From: Winogradskyella vidalii
GTDB lineage: Bacteria > Bacteroidota > Bacteroidia > Flavobacteriales > Flavobacteriaceae
Direction: 5' to 3'
Assembly: GCF_013403955.1 (NCBI RefSeq)
Contig: NZ_JABFDG010000001.1
Span: 992,001 to 1,056,000, forward strand
DNA: 64,000 bases
The notes below the pieces were generated by a model. The model was not told the DNA's origin. It did no database searches and saw only the letters and a program-made list of their open reading frames with translations. Both the position numbers and the translations under genes were made by a program. Of this stretch, positions 8,906-17,687 are shown piece after piece; positions within the stretch are counted from its first letter, which is position 1; the number at the start of each line of letters is the position of its first letter.

Positions 8906-8913
8906 TATATTTG
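8906..8913 (+). promoter_or_regulatory. Putative -7 element upstream of the HD-hydrolase gene
   Basis: TATATTTG matches TAnnTTTG and lies 24 nt before the TTG start. No good -33 TTTG is visible at the expected distance. Confidence 0.3.
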
Positions 8914-8936
8914 TTTTCTAATTAATATAATGAATT

Positions 8937-10166
8937 TTGCCTACAAACAATAAGCTTAAAATCTTTAACGATCCAATTTACGGATTTATTACCATTCCAA
9001 ATTCGTTAATCTTCGATATTATTCAGCATAAATACTTCCAGAGGTTACGTCGAATTAGTCAAATGGGATTATCCTATTTAGTTTATCCAGGTGCTCATCA
9101 CACACGTTTTCATCATGCCTTAGGTTGTATGCATTTAATGCAGCGCGCTGTCAATGTGCTTCGTTTTAAGGGGGTTACAATCTCTGAAGACGAAGAAAAT
9201 GGTTTGCTAATTGCTATTCTTTTACACGATATTGGTCATGGTCCTTTTTCTCATGCCATGGAACATAGTATTGTAAATGATGTTTCTCATGAGGAAATTT
9301 CATTGCGATTTATGGAAGAGCTCAATTTAGAGTTTAACGGAAGTTTAACGTTAGCCATTTCTATTTTTAAAGGGGAATATCCAAGACCGTTTATGTGTCA
9401 GCTCATTTCTAGCCAACTAGATATGGATAGAGCCGATTATTTAAAGCGTGATAGCTTTTATACGGGAGTTGCGGAAGGAAATATTAATAGCGAACGCTTA
9501 ATTACAATGCTCAATGTGGTTGATGACCAATTGATGGTAGAAGAAAAGGGGATTTTGAGTGTAGAGAAATTTTTAATCGCTAGACGTTTTATGTATTGGC
9601 AAGTTTACATGCATAAAACAGGCGTTGTGGCCGAGCAATTATTAATGGGAACGTTGAGACGGGCAAAGGAATTAGTGGAGCAAGGTGTAGAGCTAAAATG
9701 TAGTGATGCTTTGTATTATTTTTTATCTTCTGAAATAAATTCCGAAAGTTTTAATGCCGAAACCTTAACGGTTTTTTCAAAATTAGATGATTACGATATT
9801 GTTGCAGCTTTAAAAGAATGGCAAAATTGTGATGATTTTGTGCTGCGTAACCTTTGTCAGATGATTTTGGATCGGAATTTATTGAAAGTTAAGTTAAAAA
9901 ATAAACCCATACCAACTTCAGATTTAAAAAATCATATAGATGCCATGATTAAAAAGCATAAAGTCACAAAGCATGAAGCTGAATATTTTGTGTTTCAAGG
10001 CGTGCTAATTAATCAAGCTTACGTTAATAAGAATCAGAAAATCAATATTTTATTTAAGACCGGAAAGATTAAGGATATCGTTAAAGCATCCGACCAATTA
10101 AACTTAAAAGCACTCAGTAAACCAATCACAAAATATTATATGTGCTTTCCTAAAAAGAAAATGTGA
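8937..10166 (+). CDS. HD-domain phosphohydrolase (dGTPase/SAMHD1-like)
   Basis: 409 residues. HD-superfamily metal ligands are present: HHTRFHHALG near residue 50 and HDIGHGPFSHAMEH near residue 93. The later stretch SSQLDMDRADYLKRD is typical of YdhJ/SAMHD1-type members. Such proteins hydrolyse phosphoester bonds of nucleotides; the substrate here is unknown. The start is a TTG (MPTNNKLKI), since the nearby ATG at 8930 is out of frame and stops after six codons. It lies divergent from porX and 51 bp upstream of lpxD, so the lipid A genes may be partly read from here. Confidence 0.85.
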   Translation: MPTNNKLKIFNDPIYGFITIPNSLIFDIIQHKYFQRLRRISQMGLSYLVYPGAHHTRFHHALGCMHLMQRAVNVLRFKGVTISEDEENGLLIAILLHDIGHGPFSHAMEHSIVNDVSHEEISLRFMEELNLEFNGSLTLAISIFKGEYPRPFMCQLISSQLDMDRADYLKRDSFYTGVAEGNINSERLITMLNVVDDQLMVEEKGILSVEKFLIARRFMYWQVYMHKTGVVAEQLLMGTLRRAKELVEQGVELKCSDALYYFLSSEINSESFNAETLTVFSKLDDYDIVAALKEWQNCDDFVLRNLCQMILDRNLLKVKLKNKPIPTSDLKNHIDAMIKKHKVTKHEAEYFVFQGVLINQAYVNKNQKINILFKTGKIKDIVKASDQLNLKALSKPITKYYMCFPKKKM

Positions 10167-10177
10167 TCCTTTTTTTC

Positions 10178-10185
10178 TATTTTTG
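10178..10185 (+). promoter_or_regulatory. Putative -7 element for the lipid A cluster
   Basis: TATTTTTG followed by C matches TAnnTTTG(C) and ends 32 nt before the lpxD start codon. A -33 TTTG is not evident. Confidence 0.35.
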
Positions 10186-10217
10186 CGGAAACCAACCGTG
10201 ACTTTAAAATTTATTCA

Positions 10218-11246
10218 TTGAAATTTACAGCAGAACAAATCGCAGGTATTTTGGAAGGAACAGTTGTTGGCGACCCTAACATTGAAGTTTCTAAACTTTC
10301 TAAAATAGAAGAAGGAACACTGGGTTCACTAACTTTTTTATCCAATTTAAAATATACACCTCATATATACACAACTGAAGCATCCATTACTATTGTGAAT
10401 GCCGATTTTAAACCTGAAAAACCCATTTCAACAACACTAATAAAAGTTGATGATGCTTACGAAGGGTTTTCTAAATTGTTGGAGTATTACGATCGTATAA
10501 AATCAAATAAAACAGGCATTGAGCAACCGTGTTACATAGCAGAATCTGTTAAAGTGCCCGACGATATCTATATCGGAGCATTTGCCTATATAGGTAATAA
10601 TGTTGAAATTGGAGATAATGTAAAGATTTACCCTAATGTATTTATTGGCGATAATGTAAAAATTGGAGACAACACAACAATTTATCCAGGTGGTAAGGTA
10701 TATTCTGATTGTATAATCGGAAAAAGTTGTGTTATAAATTCAGGAGTAATTATTGGGGCAGATGGTTTTGGTTTTGCGCCAAATAAAATGGGTGGTTATT
10801 CTAAAATACCTCAAACAGGTAATGTTATTTTAGAAGACGAAGTAGATATCGGAGCCGGAACAACCATTGATCGCGCAACTATGGGATCTACAATTTTGAG
10901 ATTTGGTGTAAAATTAGACAACCAAATACAAATAGCTCATAATGTAGAAATTGGTAGAAATACAGTTATTGCAGCACAAACAGGTGTTGCAGGTTCAACT
11001 AAAATAGGCGAACATTGCCAAGTAGGTGGTCAAGTAGGTATCGCTGGCCATTTAACTATAGGTGATAATGTTAAAGTACAGGCGCAATCTGGTATAGGTA
11101 GAAATGTAAAAGATAATGAGGTTTTACAAGGCTCACCTGCATTTGGTTATGGTGACTTTAATAAGTCTTATGTACATTTTAAAAATTTACCTAAAATTGT
11201 AAAAAATATAAACGAAATCGATAAAAAAGTAGATGGCACTAATTAG
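10218..11246 (+). CDS. lpxD: UDP-3-O-acylglucosamine N-acyltransferase LpxD
   Basis: 342 residues, as in characterised LpxD. The N-terminal uridine-binding domain (1-100) is followed by left-handed beta-helix hexapeptide repeats (for example [10 protein letters not shown] and [10 protein letters not shown]), then a helical C-terminus. The catalytic histidine lies in [11 protein letters not shown] at about residue 241, matching His239 of E. coli LpxD. It adds the N-linked hydroxyacyl chain in lipid A synthesis, using acyl-ACP. Start is a TTG; no in-frame ATG fits. It overlaps lpxC-fabZ by 14 bp, so the two are one transcript. A shorter paralogue lies at 14508-15443. Confidence 0.93.
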   Translation: MKFTAEQIAGILEGTVVGDPNIEVSKLSKIEEGTLGSLTFLSNLKYTPHIYTTEASITIVNADFKPEKPISTTLIKVDDAYEGFSKLLEYYDRIKSNKTGIEQPCYIAESVKVPDDIYIGAFAYIGNNVEIGDNVKIYPNVFIGDNVKIGDNTTIYPGGKVYSDCIIGKSCVINSGVIIGADGFGFAPNKMGGYSKIPQTGNVILEDEVDIGAGTTIDRATMGSTILRFGVKLDNQIQIAHNVEIGRNTVIAAQTGVAGSTKIGEHCQVGGQVGIAGHLTIGDNVKVQAQSGIGRNVKDNEVLQGSPAFGYGDFNKSYVHFKNLPKIVKNINEIDKKVDGTN

Positions 11247-12639
11247 AACGGAAACGAAGCAAAAAACCATTGAAAAGGAAGTTACACTGACAGGTGTAGG
11301 ACTTCATACTGGTGCAAATGTTACATTGGTTTTTAAACCCGGAGAAGCGAATTCAGGGTTTGTATTTCAACGTACAGATTTAGAAGGAACTCCAAAAATT
11401 GAGGCAGATGCTAACTACGTTACCAATACGCAACGTGGAACGAGTATGGAAAAAAATGGTGTTGCCATCCAAACTTGCGAACATGTTTTAGCAGCTTTAG
11501 TTGGTTTAGATATTGATAACGCACTTATAGAACTAGATGCATCAGAACCGCCAATTATGGACGGTTCTTCAAAGTTCTTTGTTGAAGCTATTGAAAAAGC
11601 AGGTATTGTAGAGCAAGAAGCATTTAGAGAAGTCTATGAAGTGACGCAAGTCGTTTCATATACTGATGAGGAATCAGGAAGTGAAATTATATTAATGCCT
11701 GCAAACTCATACCAAATTACAACGATGGTAGATTTTGGGACTAAAGTTTTAGGCACTCAAAACGCCACACTTAATACTATTTCAGATTTTAAAACTGAGA
11801 TTGCAGATGCTAGAACTTTTAGTTTTTTACATGAAATTGAAATGCTTTTAGAGCATGGTTTAATTAAAGGTGGAGATTTAAATAATGCTATCGTGTATGT
11901 CGATAAAGAACTCTCTCCAGAAACCATGAAAAAACTGAGAGTCGCTTTTAATAAAGATAATATTGCAGTAAAACCAAATGGTATTTTAGACAACCTAACA
12001 TTACACCATCCTAATGAAGCAGCACGTCATAAATTATTAGATGTTATTGGCGATTTGGCATTGATAGGTACGCGTATTAGAGGGAAAGTTATCGCTAATA
12101 AACCAGGACATTTTGTAAACACACAGTTTGCGAAAAAAATGTCTAAAATAATAAAAAACGAAAGACGAAATAATGTGCCTAGAGTCGATTTGAATTCAGA
12201 GCCTTTAATGGATGTGAATCAAATTATGGACATGCTGCCTCATAGACAACCGTTTTTATTAATCGATAAGGTTTATGAGTTGACCGATAACCACGTTATT
12301 GGTATGAAAAATGTAACCATGAACGAAGAGTTCTTTAAAGGACACTTCCCTGGTGCACCCGTTATGCCTGGAGTTTTAATTGTTGAAGCTATGGCGCAAA
12401 CAGGAGGGATATTAGTATTGAGTACCGTACCAGATCCAGAAAATTACTTAACTTTCTTCATGAAAATGGATAAGGTGAAATTTAAACAAAAAGTGGTGCC
12501 TGGCGATACTTTAATATTTAAGTGTTCTTTAATTACACCAATAAGAAGAGGTATTTGTCACATGCAAGGTTATGCTTATACCAATGGTAAATTATGTGCT
12601 GAAGCCGAATTAATGGCACAAATTTCAAAAGTGAAATAA
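11233..12639 (+). CDS. lpxC/fabZ: Bifunctional LpxC deacetylase / FabZ dehydratase
   Basis: 468 residues in two fused enzymes, the usual arrangement in Bacteroidota. Residues 1-~305 are the zinc-dependent UDP-3-O-acyl-GlcNAc deacetylase LpxC, with zinc ligands in CEHVLAAL and in [19 protein letters not shown] (the latter also holds a catalytic His). Residues ~320-468 are the hotdog-fold 3-hydroxyacyl-ACP dehydratase FabZ, with [19 protein letters not shown] carrying the catalytic His and Glu. LpxC makes the committed step of lipid A; FabZ feeds fatty-acid elongation, so the fusion links the competing uses of 3-hydroxyacyl-ACP. A 92-bp tandem repeat separates it from lpxA. Confidence 0.95.
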   Translation: MALIRTETKQKTIEKEVTLTGVGLHTGANVTLVFKPGEANSGFVFQRTDLEGTPKIEADANYVTNTQRGTSMEKNGVAIQTCEHVLAALVGLDIDNALIELDASEPPIMDGSSKFFVEAIEKAGIVEQEAFREVYEVTQVVSYTDEESGSEIILMPANSYQITTMVDFGTKVLGTQNATLNTISDFKTEIADARTFSFLHEIEMLLEHGLIKGGDLNNAIVYVDKELSPETMKKLRVAFNKDNIAVKPNGILDNLTLHHPNEAARHKLLDVIGDLALIGTRIRGKVIANKPGHFVNTQFAKKMSKIIKNERRNNVPRVDLNSEPLMDVNQIMDMLPHRQPFLLIDKVYELTDNHVIGMKNVTMNEEFFKGHFPGAPVMPGVLIVEAMAQTGGILVLSTVPDPENYLTFFMKMDKVKFKQKVVPGDTLIFKCSLITPIRRGICHMQGYAYTNGKLCAEAELMAQISKVK

Positions 12640-12727
12640 ACCGAGTAGGCTTGTACATTAGTTTAAGTCAACAACGTTCAATAAGCGAACACATTTTTAC
12701 CGCTTTATCAAAATAAAAATTAGAAAA

Positions 12728-12808
12728 ATGAACCGAGCTGACCTCAAAAGTATTTTAAGTCAACAACGTTCAATAAGCGAACACATTTTTACCGCTTTAT
12801 CAAAATAA
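12728..12808 (+). CDS. 26-residue mini-ORF, copy 1 of 3
   Basis: Each full repeat junction encodes the same peptide, beginning MNRADLKSIL and ending HIFTALSK, with ATG and TAA. Copies begin at 12728, 12820 and 12912. The stop of each is followed by an 11-nt spacer (AAATTAGAAAA) and then the next ATG; the spacing from the last copy to lpxA is identical. Successive copies are in different frames because 92 is not a multiple of three. The peptide has no signal sequence or known motif. Whether it is translated is unknown. Confidence 0.35.
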   Translation: MNRADLKSILSQQRSISEHIFTALSK

Positions 12809-12819
12809 AAATTAGAAAA

Positions 12820-12900
12820 ATGAACCGAGCTGACCTCAAAAGTATTTTAAGTCAACAACGTTCAATAAGCGAACACATTTTTACCGCTTTATCAAAATAA
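12820..12900 (+). CDS. 26-residue mini-ORF, copy 2 of 3
   Basis: Identical in sequence and flanks to the mini-ORF at 12728-12808. Translation is unproven. Confidence 0.35.
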   Translation: MNRADLKSILSQQRSISEHIFTALSK

Positions 12901-12911
12901 AAATTAGAAAA

Positions 12912-12992
12912 ATGAACCGAGCTGACCTCAAAAGTATTTTAAGTCAACAACGTTCAATAAGCGAACACATTTTTACCGCTTTATCAAAATAA
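12912..12992 (+). CDS. 26-residue mini-ORF, copy 3 of 3
   Basis: Identical to the two preceding copies. Its TAA lies 11 nt before the lpxA ATG, an arrangement that would allow reinitiation or translational coupling if the ORF is used. Confidence 0.35.
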   Translation: MNRADLKSILSQQRSISEHIFTALSK

Positions 12993-13003
12993 AAATTAGA
13001 AAA

Positions 13004-13789
13004 ATGAACCAACCGTTAGCATACGTACATCCTGGTGCAAAGATTGCAAAGAATGTGGTTATAGAGCCTTTTACAACCATACATAATAATGTAAAAATTG
13101 GTGAAGGGACTTGGATTGGAAGTAATGTAACGATTATGGAAGGTGCTCGTATAGGTAAAAACTGTAATATTTTTCCAGGAGCAGTGATATCAGCTGTACC
13201 TCAAGATTTAAAGTATAACGACGAAGATACCACTGTAGAAATTGGTGATAACGTTACCATTCGCGAGTGTGTTACGATTAACCGTGGTACCTCAGATAAA
13301 ATGAAAACCGTTATCGGTGACAACTGTCTTATTATGGCGTATTGTCATATTGCGCACGATTGTATTGTGGGTAATAACTGTATTTTCTCTAACAATAGTA
13401 CACTTGCAGGTCATATTTCTGTTGGTGATTTTGTGGTTTTAGCAGGTATGACAGCTGTACATCAGTTTTGTTCTATTGGAAATCACGCCTTTGTAACTGG
13501 TGGATCTTTAGTGCGTAAAGATGTGCCTCCATTTGTAAAAGCTGGTAGAGAACCTTTATCTTATGTTGGAATCAACTCTGTAGGCCTAAGACGAAGAGGT
13601 TATAGCACAGATAAAATTAGAGAGATTCAAAATATTTATAGAATTCTCTATCAAAAAAATTACAATAATACCCAAGCTTCAGATTTAATTGAAGCCGAAA
13701 TGGAAGCCACTCCAGAGCGTGATGAGATTCTTCAATTTATTAAGAATTCACATCGTGGTATTATGAAAGGTTACTTCAAATCGAATTAA
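13004..13789 (+). CDS. lpxA: UDP-N-acetylglucosamine acyltransferase LpxA
   Basis: 261 residues, the standard length. A left-handed beta-helix of hexapeptide repeats is followed by a helical C-terminus from about residue 190 (LRRRGYSTDKIREIQNIYR). The catalytic histidine lies in CHIAHDCIVGNN at about residue 118, equivalent to His125 of E. coli, and AGMTAVHQFCSIGNHAFVTGG is the typical later coil. It performs the first acylation of lipid A synthesis. Its start sequence ATGAACC and its leader are part of the upstream 92-bp repeat, so its 5' leader is a copy of those that precede each mini-ORF. Confidence 0.95.
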   Translation: MNQPLAYVHPGAKIAKNVVIEPFTTIHNNVKIGEGTWIGSNVTIMEGARIGKNCNIFPGAVISAVPQDLKYNDEDTTVEIGDNVTIRECVTINRGTSDKMKTVIGDNCLIMAYCHIAHDCIVGNNCIFSNNSTLAGHISVGDFVVLAGMTAVHQFCSIGNHAFVTGGSLVRKDVPPFVKAGREPLSYVGINSVGLRRRGYSTDKIREIQNIYRILYQKNYNNTQASDLIEAEMEATPERDEILQFIKNSHRGIMKGYFKSN

Positions 13790-13814
13790 ATTTTTCAAGA
13801 AAACTAATAATTAA

Positions 13815-13848
13815 ACAAGTCAGAAAAATTAACCGCTTTTTGACTTGT
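13815..13848 (+). other. Inverted repeat between lpxA and efp
   Basis: ACAAGTCA, a bulged G and AAAAA pair with TTTTTGACTTGT across an 8-nt loop. No U-tract follows the hairpin, so it would be a weak terminator at best; it may separate lpxA and efp expression. Confidence 0.4.
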
Positions 13849-13874
13849 AAACGAATAAAATAATAAGCAACATT

Positions 13875-14441
13875 ATGGCAAGTACATCAGATATTAGAAA
13901 CGGATTATGTATAAGGTACAACAACGATATTTATAAAATTATAGAATTTCTTCATGTAAAACCAGGTAAAGGACCTGCTTTTGTTAGAACTAAAATGAAA
14001 AGTGTAACTACAGGTAAAGTTTTAGATAACACCTTTTCTGCAGGCCATAAAATTGAAGATGTGCGTGTAGAAACTCATAAATTTCAATATTTATATAATG
14101 ATGGTGAATTTTATCATTTTATGAATGAAGCCGATTATACACAAATACGATTATTAGAATCTGCCTTAGACAGACCCGATTTAATGAAAGAAGGCGAAGT
14201 GGTAACAATTCAAATCAATACTGAAGATAATATGCCACTTTCTGTAGATTTACCAGCTTCTGTTATATTAGAAGTGACCGCTACAGAGCCAGGTGTAAAA
14301 GGAAATACAGCAACTAATGCTACTAAACCAGCAACGGTTGAGTCTGGTGCAGAAGTTAATGTACCATTATTCATCAATGAAGGTGATAAAATTAAAGTTG
14401 AAACCGATAAAGGTACTTACAAAGAGCGTATTAAAGAATAA
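13875..14441 (+). CDS. efp: Translation elongation factor P
   Basis: 188 residues, normal length. Three beta-barrel domains: an N-terminal KOW-like domain with the modifiable tip lysine at about K32 in VKPGKGPAFVRTK, an OB domain, and a C-terminal OB domain containing the family signature region (ATEPGVKGNTATNATKPATV). EF-P enters the ribosomal E site and rescues stalling at polyproline. No genes for lysine modification (epmA, epmB) are nearby. Its position inside a lipid A cluster recurs in flavobacteria, to my knowledge, and has no obvious functional reason. Confidence 0.95.
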   Translation: MASTSDIRNGLCIRYNNDIYKIIEFLHVKPGKGPAFVRTKMKSVTTGKVLDNTFSAGHKIEDVRVETHKFQYLYNDGEFYHFMNEADYTQIRLLESALDRPDLMKEGEVVTIQINTEDNMPLSVDLPASVILEVTATEPGVKGNTATNATKPATVESGAEVNVPLFINEGDKIKVETDKGTYKERIKE

Positions 14442-14450
14442 ATTCAGTTG

Positions 14451-14489
14451 CAGTCGCAGTCTCAGTGAATAGGCTGAAAACTGCGACTG
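14451..14489 (+). other. 10-bp inverted repeat between efp and the second lpxD-like gene
   Basis: CAGTCGCAGT (14451-14460) is perfectly complementary to ACTGCGACTG (14480-14489), with a 19-nt loop and further related CAGT/ACTG words on both sides. It resembles the dispersed palindromic intergenic elements common in flavobacterial genomes. It has no terminator-type U-tract. Confidence 0.5.
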
Positions 14490-14507
14490 AAAACTTAAAA
14501 CTGAGAA

Positions 14508-15443
14508 ATGAAATTCCCCAAGCCACATACTTTAAAACAAATCGCAACACTAATTGATTGCGAATTTAAAGGCCCTGAAAATTTTGAAATTTTAGGCATT
14601 AATGAAATTCATGTGGTAGAACCAGGTGATATTGTTTTTGTAGATCATCCTAAATACTATGATAAAGCGTTAGAGTCTGCAGCCACTATTGTTTTGATTA
14701 ATAAAGATGTGGACTGTCCTGAGGGGAAAGCCCTTTTGATTTCTGACGATCCTTTTAGGGATTTTAATAAAATTACAGAACATTTTAAGCCGTTTAAAGC
14801 TTCAAATAGTGCTATTGCAAAAGACGCTATCATTGGAGAAGGTACCGTGATTCAACCCAACTGTTTTATAGGTCACAATGTAACGATTGGTAAAAATTGT
14901 GTGATTCACTCTAATGTAAGTATTTATGATGATGCTGTAATTGGAGACCATGTAACGATTCATGCAGGGACTGTTCTAGGTGCTAGTGCATTCTATTATA
15001 AAAACAGACCAGAAGCTTATGATCAATTAAAATCTGGTGGTCGTGTGGTTATTAAAGATCATGTAGATATTGGTGCACTTTGCACAATAGATAAAGGTGT
15101 TACAGGAGATACGACCATTGGTGAAGGTTCAAAATTAGATAATCAGATTCAAATAGGTCACGATACCGTAATTGGTGAAAAATGTTTAATTGCATCACAA
15201 ACAGGAATTGCAGGTTGTGTTGTGGTTGAAGATCAGGTGACTATTTGGGGTCAGGTTGGAATTAAAAGTGGAATAAAAATAGCTAAAGGTACAGTGATTT
15301 ATGCACAAGCGGGCTTAAACAATCCAACTGAAGAAGGTAAAACTTATTTTGGTACGCCAGCGCAAGAAGCAAGGATTTCGTTTAAAGACCTAGCTTATGT
15401 GAAAAAAATCCCTGAGATTCTTCAAAAATTGAAAAATCTGTAA
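14508..15443 (+). CDS. LpxD-like hexapeptide acyltransferase (paralogue)
   Basis: 311 residues, related to LpxD: an N-terminal domain (1-100) followed by hexapeptide beta-helix repeats (IGHNVTIGKNCVIH, IGDHVTIHAG) and a histidine in QIQIGHDTVIGEK near residue 220 at the position of the LpxD catalytic residue. It is 31 residues shorter than the LpxD at 10218 and lacks most of the helical C-terminus. It may be a second N-acyltransferase with other acyl-chain preference or act on another UDP-sugar. Location after lpxA and efp ties it to lipid A, but its exact reaction cannot be read from sequence. Confidence 0.8.
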   Translation: MKFPKPHTLKQIATLIDCEFKGPENFEILGINEIHVVEPGDIVFVDHPKYYDKALESAATIVLINKDVDCPEGKALLISDDPFRDFNKITEHFKPFKASNSAIAKDAIIGEGTVIQPNCFIGHNVTIGKNCVIHSNVSIYDDAVIGDHVTIHAGTVLGASAFYYKNRPEAYDQLKSGGRVVIKDHVDIGALCTIDKGVTGDTTIGEGSKLDNQIQIGHDTVIGEKCLIASQTGIAGCVVVEDQVTIWGQVGIKSGIKIAKGTVIYAQAGLNNPTEEGKTYFGTPAQEARISFKDLAYVKKIPEILQKLKNL

Positions 15444-15655
15444 TGTAATTAATAGTACGTGTTAATTTAATTATTAGACATCGTTTTAAGTTTTTCTACA
15501 TTTAAAGTAAAATATATAAGCGAAAACAGCGTGGACAATATATGGTTAAGTGATTGCTGCAATTGTTAAAGAAATAACTTAAATGTTTTTATAGCACGAA
15601 CTTGAACTAACGAAATAAAATTATAAAAGAGGTCGCTTTTGCGTATTAAATCTCT

Positions 15656-15663
15656 TATTTTTG
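15656..15663 (+). promoter_or_regulatory. Putative -7 element for sucD
   Basis: TATTTTTG followed by C fits TAnnTTTG(C), 37 nt before the sucD ATG. A TTTG lies only 14 nt upstream, closer than the usual 17-21, so the -33 assignment is uncertain. Confidence 0.4.
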
Positions 15664-15700
15664 CACAACAAATTATAAAACTTAAAATCAACAATATCAA

Positions 15701-16573
15701 ATGAGCGTTTTAGTTAATAAGAATTCTAATATTATAGTTCAAGGTTTTACAGGTAGTGAAGGTACATTTCACGCAGAGCAAATGATTGCATATGGTACAA
15801 ACGTTGTTGGAGGTGTTACTCCAGGAAAAGGCGGCCAAATACATTTAGACAAACCTGTTTTCAATACAGTTTCAGAAGCTGTTGAGAAAGTTGGTGCAGA
15901 TACTACAATTATTTTTGTACCACCAGCTTTTGCTGCAGATGCTATTATGGAAGCTGCAGATGCAGGCATCAAAGTAATTATTACTATTACTGAAGGTATT
16001 CCTGTTGCAGATATGATTAAAGCGTCTAGTTATATAAAAAATAAAGACTGTCGTTTAGTTGGTCCTAACTGTCCTGGTGTTATTACTCCTGGAGAAGCTA
16101 AAGTTGGTATTATGCCAGGTTTTGTCTTTAAAAAAGGTAATGTTGGTATCGTTTCTAAATCAGGTACTTTAACATATGAAGCAGCTGACCAAGTTGTAAA
16201 ACAAGGTTTAGGAATTACAACAGCAATTGGTATTGGTGGTGATCCAATTATCGGAACAACAACTAAAGAAGCGGTTGAATTATTAATTAATGACCCAGAA
16301 ACAGAAGCAGTCGTTATGATTGGTGAAATAGGTGGTCAATTAGAAGCTGATGCTGCAAAATGGTACAAGGAAAGTGGAAGTAAAAAACCTGTGATTGGTT
16401 TTATTGCTGGAGAAACTGCACCTGCTGGTCGTACTATGGGACATGCTGGTGCTATTGTTGGTGGTAGTGATGATACTGCTCAAGCTAAAAAGAAAATTAT
16501 GGCAGAATGTGGCATCCACGTTGTAGATTCTCCTGCTGAAATAGGAAAGAAAGTAGCTGAAGTTTTAGGCTAA
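15701..16573 (+). CDS. sucD: Succinyl-CoA synthetase alpha subunit
   Basis: 290 residues, full length. The CoA-binding Rossmann domain starts with [18 protein letters not shown]; the ligase domain has [14 protein letters not shown] and the phospho-histidine motif [13 protein letters not shown] near residue 248. It forms the ADP/GDP-linked succinyl-CoA ligase of the TCA cycle with SucC. sucC is not adjacent, so the subunits are encoded apart here. Own promoter-like sequence and a strong intrinsic terminator (16620-16650) make it monocistronic. Confidence 0.95.
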   Translation: MSVLVNKNSNIIVQGFTGSEGTFHAEQMIAYGTNVVGGVTPGKGGQIHLDKPVFNTVSEAVEKVGADTTIIFVPPAFAADAIMEAADAGIKVIITITEGIPVADMIKASSYIKNKDCRLVGPNCPGVITPGEAKVGIMPGFVFKKGNVGIVSKSGTLTYEAADQVVKQGLGITTAIGIGGDPIIGTTTKEAVELLINDPETEAVVMIGEIGGQLEADAAKWYKESGSKKPVIGFIAGETAPAGRTMGHAGAIVGGSDDTAQAKKKIMAECGIHVVDSPAEIGKKVAEVLG

Positions 16574-16619
16574 TCTATTTCCTAAATAAATACTGAAATT
16601 ATTTCAGAAAAAACTGTTA

Positions 16620-16650
16620 AAAACCTTACAAATTCTTGTGAGGTTTTTTT
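16620..16650 (+). terminator. Intrinsic terminator of sucD
   Basis: AAAACCTTACAA pairs with TTGTGAGGTTTT (one G-U pair) across a 4-nt ATTC loop, followed by a T-tract. Confidence 0.85.
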
Positions 16651-16671
16651 ATTTCTTGCAATTTGTAATTG

Positions 16672-16679
16672 TATCTTTG
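16672..16679 (+). promoter_or_regulatory. Putative -7 element upstream of fabG
   Basis: TATCTTTG matches TAnnTTTG just after the sucD terminator. It leaves a leader of roughly 170 nt containing the hairpin at 16795-16834. The -33 box is not clear. Confidence 0.35.
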
Positions 16680-16794
16680 AGTTGATGTCTTACCCGATTC
16701 TTTCTGAATTAAAGACAGTCACTTTAAAAACATCAGATAAACAGACGAGAATAAAATTTTAAATCAAATAGAAATCAAAATTAACATCCAAAAT

Positions 16795-16834
16795 CCTTTT
16801 CATTTGTTGCTTAGCGAAGCTGAAATGGGAAAGG
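16795..16834 (+). other. Hairpin in the fabG leader
   Basis: CCTTTTCATTT pairs with AAATGGGAAAGG (with wobble), enclosing an inner GCTT-AGCG-AAGC hairpin, ending 24 nt before the fabG ATG. It may affect fabG translation or be a dispersed palindromic element. Confidence 0.4.
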
Positions 16835-16858
16835 TTGCGTTGGACTAATATTATAAAT

Positions 16859-17605
16859 ATGAAACTTTTAAAAGGAAAAACAGCTATTATAACAGGCGCT
16901 AGCCGTGGTATCGGAAAAGGTATTGCTGAAGTTTTTGCAGAACATGGTGCAAACGTGGCATTTACGTATAGTTCATCTGTAGAAGCCGCAAATGAATTAG
17001 AAAAAGAGTTAAATGCTAAAGGTATTAAAGCCAAAGGCTATCAAAGTAATGCGGCTGATTTTCTTGAATCTCAAAAGTTAGTAGAAGCTGTTTTAGCAGA
17101 ATTTGGTGCTATTGATATTTTAGTGAATAATGCAGGAATCACAAAAGATAACCTCTTAATGCGAATGGGAGAAGAGGACTTTGATAAAGTTATTGAAGTC
17201 AACTTAAAATCGGTTTTTAATATGACAAAAGCCGTACAACGTACCATGCTGAAACAACGCAAAGGCTCTATAATAAATATGAGTTCTGTAGTCGGTGTAA
17301 AAGGTAATGCAGGACAAACCAATTATGCCGCTTCAAAAGCCGGAATCATAGGGTTCTCTAAATCAGTAGCATTAGAATTAGGGTCACGTAATATTAGAAG
17401 TAACGTTGTTGCTCCAGGTTTCATTGAAACCGAAATGACCGCAAAATTAGACGAAGAAACCGTAAAAGGTTGGCGAAATGCAATTCCATTAAAAAGAGGA
17501 GGAACTCCTGAAGATATCGCTAATACTTGTGTGTTTTTAGCCAGTGATTTAAGTGCTTATGTAACAGGGCAAACACTTAATGTAGATGGCGGAATGCTAA
17601 CATAA
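16859..17605 (+). CDS. fabG: 3-oxoacyl-ACP reductase FabG
   Basis: 248 residues, the usual FabG length, taking the ATG at 16859; an in-frame ATG eight codons upstream (16835) would add an atypical tail. Short-chain dehydrogenase features are complete: TGASRGIG for NADPH binding, NNAG, catalytic Ser in MSSVVGVKGNAG and YAASK (Tyr near residue 155), and the PGFIETEMT loop. It reduces 3-oxoacyl-ACP in the fatty-acid elongation cycle that also uses the FabZ encoded at 11233-12639. The preceding leader holds a stable hairpin. Confidence 0.9.
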   Translation: MKLLKGKTAIITGASRGIGKGIAEVFAEHGANVAFTYSSSVEAANELEKELNAKGIKAKGYQSNAADFLESQKLVEAVLAEFGAIDILVNNAGITKDNLLMRMGEEDFDKVIEVNLKSVFNMTKAVQRTMLKQRKGSIINMSSVVGVKGNAGQTNYAASKAGIIGFSKSVALELGSRNIRSNVVAPGFIETEMTAKLDEETVKGWRNAIPLKRGGTPEDIANTCVFLASDLSAYVTGQTLNVDGGMLT

Positions 17606-17687
17606 AAAATCTTGATTAATCAGGAATTTTATGATATTACTAGAGATTTAATAAGTAAATCATAATTTGTACATCCTAAATTGTTTA

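Larger units (their letters stand above)
12665..13003 (+). repeat. 92-bp tandem repeat (3 full copies plus a partial) upstream of lpxA
   Basis: The unit starting AAGTCAACAACGTTC begins at 12665, 12757, 12849 and 12941; the period is exactly 92 bp and I see no mismatch between copies. The fourth copy is cut after its ATGAACC, which becomes the lpxA start. The region between the fabZ stop (12639) and the first unit also begins AACCGAG at the same relative position but diverges afterwards. Perfect identity implies recent expansion or an assembly artefact. There are no variable spacers, so it is not CRISPR. Confidence 0.95.

Noticed and set aside
12665-13003. CRISPR array
   Set aside because: The 92-bp units are directly adjacent with no unique spacers, contain ORFs, and no cas genes are near.
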